Shown: positions 8,784-19,563, numbered from the stretch's first letter. The stretch: DNA of 64,000 nt from VBAS01 sp963773465 (GCA_963773465.1 CAVZBF010000005.1:1-64000); one strand, 5' to 3'. Notes: a model not told the origin generated them from the letters alone. A program made the numbers and translations.

Positions 8784-9791
8784 TTGAACACAGCTATTGA
8801 TAATATAGTAGGGAGAAATCCTTTGCTTAGTCCCGAAGACATTAGTCATCGTTTCACTTACGGGGAAGCACCAGGTACTCCGTTATACTACGGGCCAAAT
8901 GAGGAAGTTGCCGAAATGGAAGAGGAAATAAGTGAGAACAATGCAAGAGACGCTACCATAGAAACTATCATTACAGCTCTTCTCACCGGAACAGCAACCG
9001 GACTGTCGTTCTCTAATGTGACGGCTACAAGACAGACTGAAGTAACAAGATTAGTAAAATGGTTAACGCTGAAACTGTTTACCAAAATAAATAATCAAAG
9101 TCTCAAAGCGTATTTTATAAATTTTACAAATAGTTTTACTACATCCACAATTCTTTCTCCCGGTTTTATTATTCCTATCATCAATTATGCGTTTGATTTT
9201 AAGAATCGTATTGTATCAAAAGCAAAAACTGAATACCAAACCTGGTTGTCTACAAAAACAAATAGTGTATGGGCCATCAAAGAATATGAACCGGGAGCAC
9301 TTCCGTTTCTTACAAAATACTGGAATGTGCTTCCGACGCCACCATCACCGATTAACAGCCGCACTCCATGGAGTGCTGTATTTATTTCATGGATCATCAG
9401 AGAGGCCGGGGCAGTGGATTATTTTTCTTATTCAAACGCTCATATTACTTATATAAGGGCCGCACGAAGAAATAGAAGAGACAATGTTCAGAATCCATTC
9501 TGGCTTTATACAATTAATGAGTTTATTCCGCGAATGCAACCAGGAGATATGTTATGTAAAGCAAGAGATAATAGCGGTCTTACTTTTAGCAATGTACTCA
9601 CTCATCAGTCAACAGCTGCACACGTTGATATTATAGCGGAAATAGACACAGTGAATAATAAGATCAGGGTGGTAGGAGGAAATGTTTGTGATAATGTCGA
9701 TCATAAACTGTTGAATATTGTCGGAGGAAACAGGATAACAAACTCCGACAACGAAGATTATTTTGCAGGCATCGGGATCGGCAATGCGTGA
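8784..9791 (+). CDS. DUF2272-like (CHAP/NlpC-related) protein, TTG start (island gene 5)
   Basis: 335 aa. The second half contains TPWSAVFISWIIREAGAVDY, then NAHITYIRAARRN, MQPGDMLCKARD and AAHVDIIAEID. This order matches DUF2272, a family related to papain-like CHAP/NlpC hydrolases, in which a Ser or Cys precedes the first helix, a His lies before a beta hairpin and a PGD turn lies between. The first ~130 residues are unassigned, with an acidic stretch (EVAEMEEEISENN). No ATG is available: a stop lies in frame at 8760-8762 and the TTG at 8784 is the first usable start, 37 bp after the previous gene. Cell-wall peptide cleavage or amidase activity would fit the neighbours but is inferred from fold resemblance only. 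Confidence 0.68.
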   Translation: MNTAIDNIVGRNPLLSPEDISHRFTYGEAPGTPLYYGPNEEVAEMEEEISENNARDATIETIITALLTGTATGLSFSNVTATRQTEVTRLVKWLTLKLFTKINNQSLKAYFINFTNSFTTSTILSPGFIIPIINYAFDFKNRIVSKAKTEYQTWLSTKTNSVWAIKEYEPGALPFLTKYWNVLPTPPSPINSRTPWSAVFISWIIREAGAVDYFSYSNAHITYIRAARRNRRDNVQNPFWLYTINEFIPRMQPGDMLCKARDNSGLTFSNVLTHQSTAAHVDIIAEIDTVNNKIRVVGGNVCDNVDHKLLNIVGGNRITNSDNEDYFAGIGIGNA

Positions 9792-9846
9792 TCCTGATAA
9801 GCCTGTTTTATCTGAAATAATTTTTATAAAGACTCATTTTAATTTT

Positions 9847-12800
9847 ATGAATTCTCCATTTACTGATTTCATCGATGTGGCTTCAGAAACCCTAACAGGC
9901 AATGTAACTGATGCTGAATTAAAAAGTCCTTTAATAGATCATGCCGGGTTAAATTCTGAATTCATGAGTGAAGAAGAAGACGAAAACATTGTAATGGAAT
10001 CAGAATTAACGGGCACCCAGCTAAGCAGGGCTGTTGAGTATAATGAAAAATATAAGAAGCTTTATAAATGGGAAGGGTTTATCGCTCCGATACTTACAAT
10101 GATGGGTGTTCAGGCTGCGGATTTCGCCGGCGCCATGACAGATCCAAAAAAATTTGCACAGGTGTTTGCAGCCTGGCAGGAAAAAAACGGATTTAAGACC
10201 ACGTTGCCCGGTGTGTTAGGAATAAATAACTGGACTTATTTTCAGAAACAACTTAAGTTTCATAACCTGAGCAATAAACATAACATCAACATTTCAAAAG
10301 CTATTTCCGATAATAGCTATTATTCAAAAAAATTATGGGGGAGTGACAAGGAAAATGTGTACCGGTATTTGCAGAGTTTTAAGATCCTCGCCGGACCGTG
10401 GCCCTTGAACGATGAGTATTTTGCGTATGCAATTGCAGATTTCCAGGCGTTGAAAGGGTTAAAGACTGATGGTATATTGGGGCCGATCACATGGACATCT
10501 TTGAAAAATACTCCGCGACCCACACCTTTACCTTCTACACCAACTACACCCAGCACCCCATCAAAATGGCAGAATATTTTTAAAGATGCTACCAGGTGCG
10601 CAGCATCCCCGTTGTTTTATGGCGAAGATACTTTCGCAAGAATGAGTGAGGCAATAAAAGCCACATCAGGTGCAAATGATTATATCTATATTATGGGCTG
10701 GACTCTTGATGTTGATTTTAATATGACACCCGATGATACTTTATTGCAACTTTTGCAAAAAGCCGGAAGTGGTGTCGAGATCAGGGTTTTGATCTGGGAT
10801 AATCATCTTACATCGTCAGAAGTAATTGCCGACTATCATGGAAGAGTGAATGCTGCGTTTGTGAAGATCAATGCCCTTAGGAGCACTAAGAATATCGATG
10901 TCATTATGCTGAAAGATAATGCTACGTTTGGATCACCGCGAATAAAAGCGGCAGTACAAGAAATCCAGAAGACAATTTCAGGTATACCTTCTATTTTGGA
11001 AAGAAATGATACATGGCGTAATATAAAAAATCAAATTACCAGTCTTAGAAATGAAGGAAGCCATCATGAGAAGATTGTTATTGTAAAAAATAAAGACGGC
11101 CTCACAGCATTTTTCGGCGGCATTGATATTAATCATGATAGAGTTTATTATCCCGATCAAAACGGAAAGAATCAACAATTGCGTGATGTTCATTGCATGG
11201 TAAATGGAGACGCCGCGAGGGACCTGCTAAAGAGATTTAAGATGCGATGGGATGTTTACACAAAACACACCAGGAGTACCAATTTCTTAAAATTGAGAGG
11301 AGAAAAGGATTTAACGGGTACAAGTCTAACCTCTTCTACAGTGCCGAATAGTGTTTCAGCATTTGTAAAAATAAAGCATACATACAATCACCCTTCAGAA
11401 TATGGCAAAGACAGATCTATACGTGATGCGCTGCAGGTTGCAATTCAAAATGCAGAAAGCACAATTTATTTCGAAGACCAATATTTGATTTCCCTGGAAA
11501 TTGCCGGTTGGTTAAATAAGAAATTGAAAGAGCCAAACTTTAAGTACGTCTATATTGTAACCAATGATGATTCGACCGTGCAAGACCTGAAGTTCCCCTC
11601 GTACTTGCGGAAAAGGTTTATTGATAAAATGTGTGAGGGACTGTCTCAGCCGGATAAAGACAAAAAGGTAATTGTTAACATGATGAATGCGAATGGGATT
11701 AAACATGAACGGCATTATGTACATTCAAAGCTTTACATCATAGATGCGAATATAAAGGGGAAAGAACTCGTGATCATTGGATCGGCAAATTGTAACAGGC
11801 GATCTATGACGAATGACAGTGAAACTGCCGCTGTAATTTTTAATAGTCCTGACGATCCGCAAACATTTGGAGAGAAGCTCAGGGTAAAAATGAATTATGG
11901 GAATGTTATTCCGAACCTGGTTAAATATGTTTCAAGCTCTCTTGATCTGGATGTTAAGATCCTGGCTGTTGCCAAGGCTGAATCATCTATTCTTCCTGCG
12001 GGCTCTTTAATTTATTCTGCGGTAGAGGCTTTGGTAGCTCCGCTAAAAGCAGCTATGATCGATGTGATAGATCCCCAGGCCGACGACACCACCATACAAC
12101 GGGAAACATATGAGGATCTGTTACCAGCTGCAGAATTAAATGAGAATCTTGTTTCGGATTTTGAAATGATGGAAAATGGGCCATTTGCCTACGAACATAA
12201 CCCTGTTATATCGGCTGGCATATCGTATCCACCTGATGTGACCCGTGAACCTGAAACTGAAAATTTTTCGGGTTTCAGTTCCCCCGGCATCTTATCAGTA
12301 AAAGGTTATGAAGATCCGGGCAATTCGGGAGTGCTTCTAAAAAAGGTTGATGACAGGAATGCTGCCCTCTCGAAAAATTTCACTGTGGGAGAATTCGCTC
12401 AAAATGTTGAGGGCAAATATAAGTGGGACTATTACAGGTTGGATAATGATCTGATCACCGAATTGCAGATATTGAGAGATATGGTAGGAAAGCCAGTGAT
12501 AATTCTCGATGGCTATTATCCTCCCAAGTATCAGACGGAAATACTCAAAAAACCTTTGAATGTAAATGATCCGCACTTCAGTGGCAGAGGAGCGAGAATA
12601 CGAATAGAAGGTATGACAGGACTTCAAGTTGCTGAATCGATCGTTCAGTTTTGCGACCAGGCGATATCTGTATCGTTCGGCGAAGCTACAGCAGCCGTCT
12701 ATGTTAAACAGCCGCAAATGCCGCGGATCACTTCTTATATGGCAGACCCGGTGCGGAAAGAACAATCCCTAAAATCATTGGAAGCATTGGATAGGAAAGT

Positions 12801-15800
12801 AAAAGCAAGCATTATACAAGTGAAGGATATTGTGGAGGAAACCATACCTGATGCGCTTGTGAATCTGCTTTCACCTGCAAATGATATTCGGATTATAGAT
12901 CAGGCAATGAAGGAATCACGTACAATTCTGGATGAAGCCCTGGCTGTGATTGACAGATTCCTCCTTGGAAAACCTGGTACTGATCAGGCCGCCGGGTATA
13001 TGAAAATGATGAAGAATTTCACGAAGCTTAGTGAAGATATCTACAAGATGAGCCCTGGTTCAGACACTCAAAAATTTGCCGACCTGTTAAAATCTGATAC
13101 TTCCGGACTGGACTTTCTTACAAAAATACAATTGCTAAAAAACACCTTTGGAATAATTGAGTCTATTACAAAACTATCGTCGATAACTGAAAAGAAGAAG
13201 AAGTATGAAGAATTTTTGAAAAGCACTCCCGGAGCATACTTTTATTTATCTGTAGACATTCTTGAAGGTGCTACAAAATTAACAAGTGATACAGTAAGCC
13301 TGGGATTTGCCATAGCAGCATCGTTAGCCGGTGATGCGGCAACAAAAACAGAATTGATCAGCAAGGCCATCAATTTCGAAAAAGCTTTAAAACCGGTTGT
13401 TATTTTTATTGAGGGTTTAAAAATTATACGCAGCATTGCCAATATAGTTGTGGCGATTGGACGCGGAGATTACAAAACCGTTACTGCTAACTTGATTGAT
13501 ATAGGGAAAGCACTTGCTACAATTTATACTATTGTAAGATTCGGTGGTGGTGTGGTTGCAGGAATAACATTCATTTACGAGTATTATAAATTCATGCTGG
13601 TAACACTTCCCGGTATGGTAGGCGATGTTGTGAGGAACATTGCGCAGGGTTCAACAATAGTTGCATTAAGGGAGCTGAATGCTCAATTCAAATTTGTGAC
13701 AAGGAAGTATTTGCAGATATCACTTAACTATGAAAAGATACTCAAGAGCCTGGATTACGATGACAGTAAGTTGGTTGAGTATAGTAATCTGCAATCTAAG
13801 GCGTATTCATATTATACCTTCCTTCATCGCACATTATATGATTTTGATAAGTATGTGAGGGAACTCTATCACACTACCCGTTCAAGCATGCAATATTATT
13901 CCTCATTTCCGTCAATACCGATACGTTTCTATACCACAGCGGGGCAAAGCAAACTGATGTTTATTAATACAGTTCTGCAAAATTATCCAAAGAGACCTGA
14001 GCAGTTAGATTTTGTATATATAAACGCTCTTAATGAATACTATTCATTTTTATACGAAGGAGTAGTAAAATGTAACCTTGAAGCCAAACCAATATATGAG
14101 GAAAGAGTGCAGGTAGGATGGGGTAACGATCCTTATAATTTAGAAGTCGGAAAAAGCTCCTCTGAAATAAGTTTTGAAGGTGAAGCTAACGAAATGGATC
14201 GGTTGATTGGCCAAGAGGCCGGCATCCCGGTTTATGAAATGGAACCGGAGACTGAAGATCTTTCAGATACATCAGGTTTCTATAAGGAAGATGAGCATTC
14301 GCACAAACCCTGTCGCTGCCGTAAAAAAACAAGCAGGCATTCAAACCATGAAATGGAAATTGCAGAAGCCATCGAACACCAGGTAGCTGTTGTTGCGAAA
14401 ACATGTGAATCGCTTAACTGTTGGGCAAAATCAGTACTGAACCGGGAACTTAGTCTCAATTTACCTGATACAAATACAATGGGTGAAGAAGAAAAAAAAG
14501 CACTCATTGCATTCCAGGTAAAAAATAATTTACCGCAAACAGGTAAACTGAATTTTGTTACTGAAAGAGCATTACTTGAAGCGGATGCAATACAAAGAAG
14601 CAAGGGTACAGCTACTGAAAGTGCTGCACTCAATATCATTTCTTCAGCAAAAACAAGAGTAGAAGATTGGACTGCAAAAGGTTTATCAGGAGTAAAAACC
14701 AAACCACAATATATTCTTAACAGTTTCCGCGATCCACGAAAGGTATGGGCCTTTGTGCTGCATCAAATGGCTTTTAAACGAATGGGCCGTGTGAGCCGCA
14801 AATACAGCGACCCCGAGAGTTATATAAATACCGGTGCACATTTTTGTATTCTGCTCGACGGCCGTATCATTCAACTTCATCCTTTATCAAGAATGATCTG
14901 GCATGGCAACTGCGTAAGCCCACGCAGTGTTGCCGTTGAGTTTGAAGGAAACTTTCCAAACGTTCAAGGCAGATGGTGGGTAGACAGCACTTCATCTGTT
15001 CAAAATAAAGATGTTCCTACGCAAGCGCAATATGATTCAGGAAAGTTTCTTACCAGTTATTTAAAAGTTGTTCTGGGCACAACACATATTCTTGCTCACA
15101 GGCAAAGTTCTGATTCAAGAGAAAATGATCCGGGTCCAGATATATGGTATAATGTGGGACAATGGGCTATCGATAATTTAGGACTCACTGACGGCGGGCC
15201 GGCATTCAAATGCGGCACCGGTAATCCAATTTTACCAGCATGGAGAACTTGGGGAAATAAAACAGTTCCTGTAAAAGAATTTGCAGAATATAACGAAGAA
15301 TCCGAAGAAACGGAATGGCAAAGTGAAGATGAGAATTATACCGACGATCTTACTATTGAACCAGAGACAGATTATGACTCATACCTATCCCCTGAAATGG
15401 ATAGTTATGAAGAATCTTTTGCTGAAATGGAAGAACTGTTAAATGATCTTCCAAATGCAGTAGCAAAAAACCGTTACTATGCAGACAAGCTTGGCTGGAA
15501 TCAATATCAATATAAGATCAATGATCTTTTACTTCCTTATTCAGGACAACAAAATGTAAGCCTGGGCGAAGAAGCCTTTGCACAAGCGGTAGCAGCATGG
15601 CAACAACAACAAGGATTTGCTTCAAAAGATTGTGATGGTATTATTGGTCCCAATACGTGGGCAAGAATGAAATCACTTTTATTTGCGCAGCCAACAATTA
15701 CAACGTCACCGACGCCAGTAGGTACTTTGCCTGCAAAAATTGATTCAAACGTTTTGGCGAGACTAAAAGGATTCAGCACCGACATAGAAAGTGTAAGTAA

Positions 15801-18800
15801 ACAGCATGGTCTAAATCCAAATATTGTAAGAGGAATTATAGCAGCTGAGTCAGGCGGTAATCCTGACTCAGGCAAGGGAACAAGCGGCTACAAAGGCCTG
15901 ATGCAAGCAGAAAGAACAATCGATCAATTGCAACCCGGCACAAGTATACAGACCGGAGTTGCAAAATTTATTCTATTCCGGGATAAGATTCTTAATCCCT
16001 GGCTAGTCAAACTTCAGATATCTATCCCTTTGGCTGCGGATGAAATTTATTTGAAAGCTTGTCTATCCTGTTACAATGCAGGACCTGTGACTGCGATGAA
16101 AGCAATACAATATGCACATGCGGCCGGTAACTGGAAAAATTGGTTGTCTGCAGAATATTATTTACGGGCTCTGTTGTTTTCCGGAGGATATGACAAATAT
16201 TCAAAGTGTAATCAGGGGTTATCGACTACTGAAATCAACGCAGCAAAAACCGAAGGATTAAAATACAAATTTAAAACCAGTGGCTGGCGAACAGAACCCG
16301 ATCCACCGGCATGGAGTTCGGTTATTGCAGTGCTGAACCCCGTTACCCGTTGCTGGATAGAAACGAAGTTCACTAATACACCAGGTTACCTTGACAGGTT
16401 TATAGGTTATTTTAAATATTTTGAAAACAACCCTCAGCCACCACAACCGGAAGTTGCAGACGAATTTTCAATGTACGAAGAGTACGACACGCCTGTTGAA
16501 AACTTTGACGATGAAGATTTAGAATTAGAGAATTCAGTTTCTTTTGAAGAAGAATCATTTCCTTCGCAAGCAAATTGGGTTGGGCAAGATAATGAAGATG
16601 TCTTTGGTCATGAAGATTGGGAACAGGCTACCGAAACACCATCAACCGATCACGAGAGTTTCGTTGAACAAATTTTACAATTTCTGAAGCCTGGCGTTAT
16701 TGCGGAAAAAGTAAAACAATTCCTAAGCGAGAATTATTTTAACCTTTCGCTGATATCAAAGTTTGCATCAGGCCAAATTTGGAACGAGGATCACATCGCA
16801 TTAGAAATTTTATTCCATCGTAATCCCAAATTAAAACCGGCGAAGCTGGACAAATTGCCGGAGACTGAGCGTTTAAAAGAGCTTCACAAGTTAGCATTTA
16901 AACATAGGCGTGTATTGAAGCCACTGGTAGATAGTATTGTTCGGCCTTTATTTGGTAACCCTGCTAATTTCCAAATACCGCCAATTGCGGAACCTTGTCA
17001 AATACAGAATTTGCGACCCGACGTTACGAAGTTGGGCCCACTTGAAGGAGGTAAAATCAACGGAGTTGTATGGTATAAGAGAGACGCAAGAATGTCGCCC
17101 AGGGATTTATCAAAGATTGATTCCATCATAGTTCACCATATGGCTTATAACCTGGGAAACGACGTGGGACTTTATAAAAAAGTGGGAGCACAATATATTG
17201 TTACTGCGGATGGACAAATTGCACAACTATACGATGATCTCGATTACCTTAATTCTTCAAATGGTTTCAATCCTCGTTGTATTGCTATCGAGTTTGCAGG
17301 AAATTTTCCTGACATCCGTTATAATTGGTGGCCAACGAAAAAAACCACACCCAGCCGCTCTTACCTGACGCCATCACAAATTCAAGCGGGAAGATGTTTG
17401 TTAGCGGAATTGAAGGCACGATATCCGGGCATAAAATACTTGTATGCTCACCGGCAATCATATGCAAATAAAGAAGGCGATCCCGGACCAGATGTATGGT
17501 TTAATATTGCTGAATGGGCGATCAATAAATTTGGGTTAACCGACAGGCTTCCTTCACCAAAAGTCGGCTCGGGTCAGCCCATCCCTGATAAGTGGCGGCT
17601 GGCTAGGCCTATCACTTTATCTGCGGGCACATCTGCACCAAAATTAATTTCCAAAGAAGATGAGTATTGGAACGAAGCAGAAGAAGAGGAAATAGAATCA
17701 GAAGAATATGCAATGCAATCAGACGAATCAATAAATGAAGAATGGAATTATACTAATGAAATGCAGGAAGAGATGTTTGATGAATCCGGAGAATCGTTTG
17801 AAATTGATGAACAAGTTACAAATTGGTCAAAAGCGATAGAATTAAATCGAAGTTATGGAGTGCGGTTGGGTTGGAATCAATCGCATGATCAGATCAATGA
17901 TCTCTTACTCCCATATTCAGGTCAGCAAAATGTTAGCCTTGGCGAAGAAGCATTTGCGCAGGCAGTGGCTGCATGGCAACAACAACAAGGCCTTACTGCT
18001 GATGGAGTAATTGGCCCAAATACATGGAGTAAGATGAAGGTAATGCTTATTTCAGGCACGCCAACTCAACCTGTTCAGCCGGCACCTTTGCCAACAGGTA
18101 TAACTCCGCCGCCTGTCCAAAATATTTTTGATTTCAACAGGTGGCATGCAAAAAGAATTGTGGATACAATGAATGCCGGTATAATTGGAACCAATTTCAA
18201 TTCAAAAGATCAATTAGAAAAAATTGTACGTGGAGAACAGGTGTTAAATGTAAACCCGCAGACAAAAATTATACAGATACTTCCCATTATGTACCATATT
18301 GCCGAACAAGCAAGATTAGAAAATTACAGGGAAATAATTTTTGGCAGCTTTATCCGTCCGCCGTCTGGCGGCAAATGTACCGGGCATTGTGTTGGTAAGT
18401 GTATAGATATTAATCATACCAAACGCAGTTTTGAAACTAGCGATTCAATACAGATGGTCACCAGGATATTGAAATATCTGCTTTCCTTACCTGTGAAATA
18501 CAAATCAAGCATTGGATTTGGAATGCCTTTGCAGGGAAACTTTTTTGGTCATAAGAGCTTAACGAAATTCAAAGGAACAGACCCATCAAATCTTATTGAT
18601 TCGGGACTACAGTCGCTGGTCCGTCAGCTTGGTTATATTTTCCCGGATAACGATAATCATATACACATACAGGTCAATTGGCTTACCGAAGGTGTGGGAT
18701 CCAAACATGAAGTTTGGGGAGCTGATCCGAAAGAGCCCGAAATGGAGAATTTTACATTGGCGCAAAAAATTGATATGGTCAGGAGTTGGAAGGATCTTCT

Positions 18801-19563
18801 TCTGTACAAAGTCCCGGATACAATAGTTCAGCAATTAAGAAAAAGGAATATGTATGTTCAATATGCGCATAATCAATCTTACAGTGGTGATTTGAACACT
18901 GATTTTTATAGCGTGCGGATCCTTCAATATCCAACTATCAATGGAGTTCAAATGAATGCACAAAGCCTGATCAGATTTATAAGACTCAATATTAATGTTT
19001 TCGTAGACACTTCTTATTGCGATTTTCAACCTTACAACGCCGCAATTGATGCTCCGTTGTGGAAAAGTGATAATCCTTTAGGTGCGGTATTAAAACTTGA
19101 TATTAAAGGACCCGATAACGCAGCTGTAGTAGTGAGTTGGGTTGGCAAATATGGTTGGCAATTTTCCACCATCTATGCACCTGACACGGGTAAACATCCG
19201 GTCAGTGGTCAGAGAGAATTTTATATTATTAATAAACCATCAGATGGAAAGGCGCCTATGTTTGCCATTAAAGGACTTGATGCGATGTCTACGGGAGTAG
19301 CAGGACTTGGTTTCCCAATTCTTGGAGCATGGGGATTTGCTCAAGGTGATGCATTATGGAAAAGCATGCAAGCTCGTGTTCTTTATTTTATAAATAAATA
19401 TGGAGGAAAAGCGATAAAAGATGAAACTTACTCTGAAAGAGTAGAATGGAGGTTTGTTTATCGCCAATACAAGAATGTACTCGAGCAAACATTTGGAAAA
19501 GGGGCAGGGAGTGCAGAAAATAGCTCCTTCTTTAATTTTCAATTAGAAGACAGCGAAAGGTAA
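9847..19563 (+). CDS. Giant multi-domain peptidoglycan- and lipid-attacking protein (island gene 6)
   Basis: 3238 aa from the ATG at 9847 (MNSPFTDF); an upstream ATG at 9763 would overlap the previous gene. No signal peptide. Domains in order: two N-terminal peptidoglycan-binding-like modules (88-221); Pro/Thr linker; phospholipase D domain (241-695) with a perfect second HxKxxxxD (H626, K628, D633) and an altered first one (H407, K409, then Lys); degenerate M15-like domain (830-965); helical region; third binding module (1521-1581); amidase 1 with H1639, H1751 and D1761; fourth binding module; SLT transglycosylase with E2001 in ESGG plus GLMQ and CYNAGP; amidase 2 with H2430, H2535 and D2545; fifth binding module; LAS peptidase HCVGKCID (2847-2854) with HIH (2938-2940); unassigned C-terminus. 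Acidic Glu/Asp linkers separate modules. It should cut glycan, amide and peptide bonds of murein and possibly phospholipid. Non-Sec export is inferred. Confidence 0.85.
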   Translation: MNSPFTDFIDVASETLTGNVTDAELKSPLIDHAGLNSEFMSEEEDENIVMESELTGTQLSRAVEYNEKYKKLYKWEGFIAPILTMMGVQAADFAGAMTDPKKFAQVFAAWQEKNGFKTTLPGVLGINNWTYFQKQLKFHNLSNKHNINISKAISDNSYYSKKLWGSDKENVYRYLQSFKILAGPWPLNDEYFAYAIADFQALKGLKTDGILGPITWTSLKNTPRPTPLPSTPTTPSTPSKWQNIFKDATRCAASPLFYGEDTFARMSEAIKATSGANDYIYIMGWTLDVDFNMTPDDTLLQLLQKAGSGVEIRVLIWDNHLTSSEVIADYHGRVNAAFVKINALRSTKNIDVIMLKDNATFGSPRIKAAVQEIQKTISGIPSILERNDTWRNIKNQITSLRNEGSHHEKIVIVKNKDGLTAFFGGIDINHDRVYYPDQNGKNQQLRDVHCMVNGDAARDLLKRFKMRWDVYTKHTRSTNFLKLRGEKDLTGTSLTSSTVPNSVSAFVKIKHTYNHPSEYGKDRSIRDALQVAIQNAESTIYFEDQYLISLEIAGWLNKKLKEPNFKYVYIVTNDDSTVQDLKFPSYLRKRFIDKMCEGLSQPDKDKKVIVNMMNANGIKHERHYVHSKLYIIDANIKGKELVIIGSANCNRRSMTNDSETAAVIFNSPDDPQTFGEKLRVKMNYGNVIPNLVKYVSSSLDLDVKILAVAKAESSILPAGSLIYSAVEALVAPLKAAMIDVIDPQADDTTIQRETYEDLLPAAELNENLVSDFEMMENGPFAYEHNPVISAGISYPPDVTREPETENFSGFSSPGILSVKGYEDPGNSGVLLKKVDDRNAALSKNFTVGEFAQNVEGKYKWDYYRLDNDLITELQILRDMVGKPVIILDGYYPPKYQTEILKKPLNVNDPHFSGRGARIRIEGMTGLQVAESIVQFCDQAISVSFGEATAAVYVKQPQMPRITSYMADPVRKEQSLKSLEALDRKVKASIIQVKDIVEETIPDALVNLLSPANDIRIIDQAMKESRTILDEALAVIDRFLLGKPGTDQAAGYMKMMKNFTKLSEDIYKMSPGSDTQKFADLLKSDTSGLDFLTKIQLLKNTFGIIESITKLSSITEKKKKYEEFLKSTPGAYFYLSVDILEGATKLTSDTVSLGFAIAASLAGDAATKTELISKAINFEKALKPVVIFIEGLKIIRSIANIVVAIGRGDYKTVTANLIDIGKALATIYTIVRFGGGVVAGITFIYEYYKFMLVTLPGMVGDVVRNIAQGSTIVALRELNAQFKFVTRKYLQISLNYEKILKSLDYDDSKLVEYSNLQSKAYSYYTFLHRTLYDFDKYVRELYHTTRSSMQYYSSFPSIPIRFYTTAGQSKLMFINTVLQNYPKRPEQLDFVYINALNEYYSFLYEGVVKCNLEAKPIYEERVQVGWGNDPYNLEVGKSSSEISFEGEANEMDRLIGQEAGIPVYEMEPETEDLSDTSGFYKEDEHSHKPCRCRKKTSRHSNHEMEIAEAIEHQVAVVAKTCESLNCWAKSVLNRELSLNLPDTNTMGEEEKKALIAFQVKNNLPQTGKLNFVTERALLEADAIQRSKGTATESAALNIISSAKTRVEDWTAKGLSGVKTKPQYILNSFRDPRKVWAFVLHQMAFKRMGRVSRKYSDPESYINTGAHFCILLDGRIIQLHPLSRMIWHGNCVSPRSVAVEFEGNFPNVQGRWWVDSTSSVQNKDVPTQAQYDSGKFLTSYLKVVLGTTHILAHRQSSDSRENDPGPDIWYNVGQWAIDNLGLTDGGPAFKCGTGNPILPAWRTWGNKTVPVKEFAEYNEESEETEWQSEDENYTDDLTIEPETDYDSYLSPEMDSYEESFAEMEELLNDLPNAVAKNRYYADKLGWNQYQYKINDLLLPYSGQQNVSLGEEAFAQAVAAWQQQQGFASKDCDGIIGPNTWARMKSLLFAQPTITTSPTPVGTLPAKIDSNVLARLKGFSTDIESVSKQHGLNPNIVRGIIAAESGGNPDSGKGTSGYKGLMQAERTIDQLQPGTSIQTGVAKFILFRDKILNPWLVKLQISIPLAADEIYLKACLSCYNAGPVTAMKAIQYAHAAGNWKNWLSAEYYLRALLFSGGYDKYSKCNQGLSTTEINAAKTEGLKYKFKTSGWRTEPDPPAWSSVIAVLNPVTRCWIETKFTNTPGYLDRFIGYFKYFENNPQPPQPEVADEFSMYEEYDTPVENFDDEDLELENSVSFEEESFPSQANWVGQDNEDVFGHEDWEQATETPSTDHESFVEQILQFLKPGVIAEKVKQFLSENYFNLSLISKFASGQIWNEDHIALEILFHRNPKLKPAKLDKLPETERLKELHKLAFKHRRVLKPLVDSIVRPLFGNPANFQIPPIAEPCQIQNLRPDVTKLGPLEGGKINGVVWYKRDARMSPRDLSKIDSIIVHHMAYNLGNDVGLYKKVGAQYIVTADGQIAQLYDDLDYLNSSNGFNPRCIAIEFAGNFPDIRYNWWPTKKTTPSRSYLTPSQIQAGRCLLAELKARYPGIKYLYAHRQSYANKEGDPGPDVWFNIAEWAINKFGLTDRLPSPKVGSGQPIPDKWRLARPITLSAGTSAPKLISKEDEYWNEAEEEEIESEEYAMQSDESINEEWNYTNEMQEEMFDESGESFEIDEQVTNWSKAIELNRSYGVRLGWNQSHDQINDLLLPYSGQQNVSLGEEAFAQAVAAWQQQQGLTADGVIGPNTWSKMKVMLISGTPTQPVQPAPLPTGITPPPVQNIFDFNRWHAKRIVDTMNAGIIGTNFNSKDQLEKIVRGEQVLNVNPQTKIIQILPIMYHIAEQARLENYREIIFGSFIRPPSGGKCTGHCVGKCIDINHTKRSFETSDSIQMVTRILKYLLSLPVKYKSSIGFGMPLQGNFFGHKSLTKFKGTDPSNLIDSGLQSLVRQLGYIFPDNDNHIHIQVNWLTEGVGSKHEVWGADPKEPEMENFTLAQKIDMVRSWKDLLLYKVPDTIVQQLRKRNMYVQYAHNQSYSGDLNTDFYSVRILQYPTINGVQMNAQSLIRFIRLNINVFVDTSYCDFQPYNAAIDAPLWKSDNPLGAVLKLDIKGPDNAAVVVSWVGKYGWQFSTIYAPDTGKHPVSGQREFYIINKPSDGKAPMFAIKGLDAMSTGVAGLGFPILGAWGFAQGDALWKSMQARVLYFINKYGGKAIKDETYSERVEWRFVYRQYKNVLEQTFGKGAGSAENSSFFNFQLEDSER
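15517..15615 (+). repeat. Duplicated peptidoglycan-binding module, copy A (copy B at 17893-17991)
   Basis: Within the giant gene, 33 codons here and at 17893-17991 encode the identical peptide that begins INDLLLPYSGQQ and ends AAWQQQQG. The two DNA copies differ at 14 codons by my count, all synonymous. The modules are therefore an old internal duplication held by protein-level selection or shared function, not a recent gene-conversion tract. Confidence 0.85.

Noticed and set aside
9763..9846. Upstream ATG start for the giant protein
   Set aside because: It would overlap the preceding gene by 29 bp and add 28 residues lacking the MNSPF-type start related to island gene 1.
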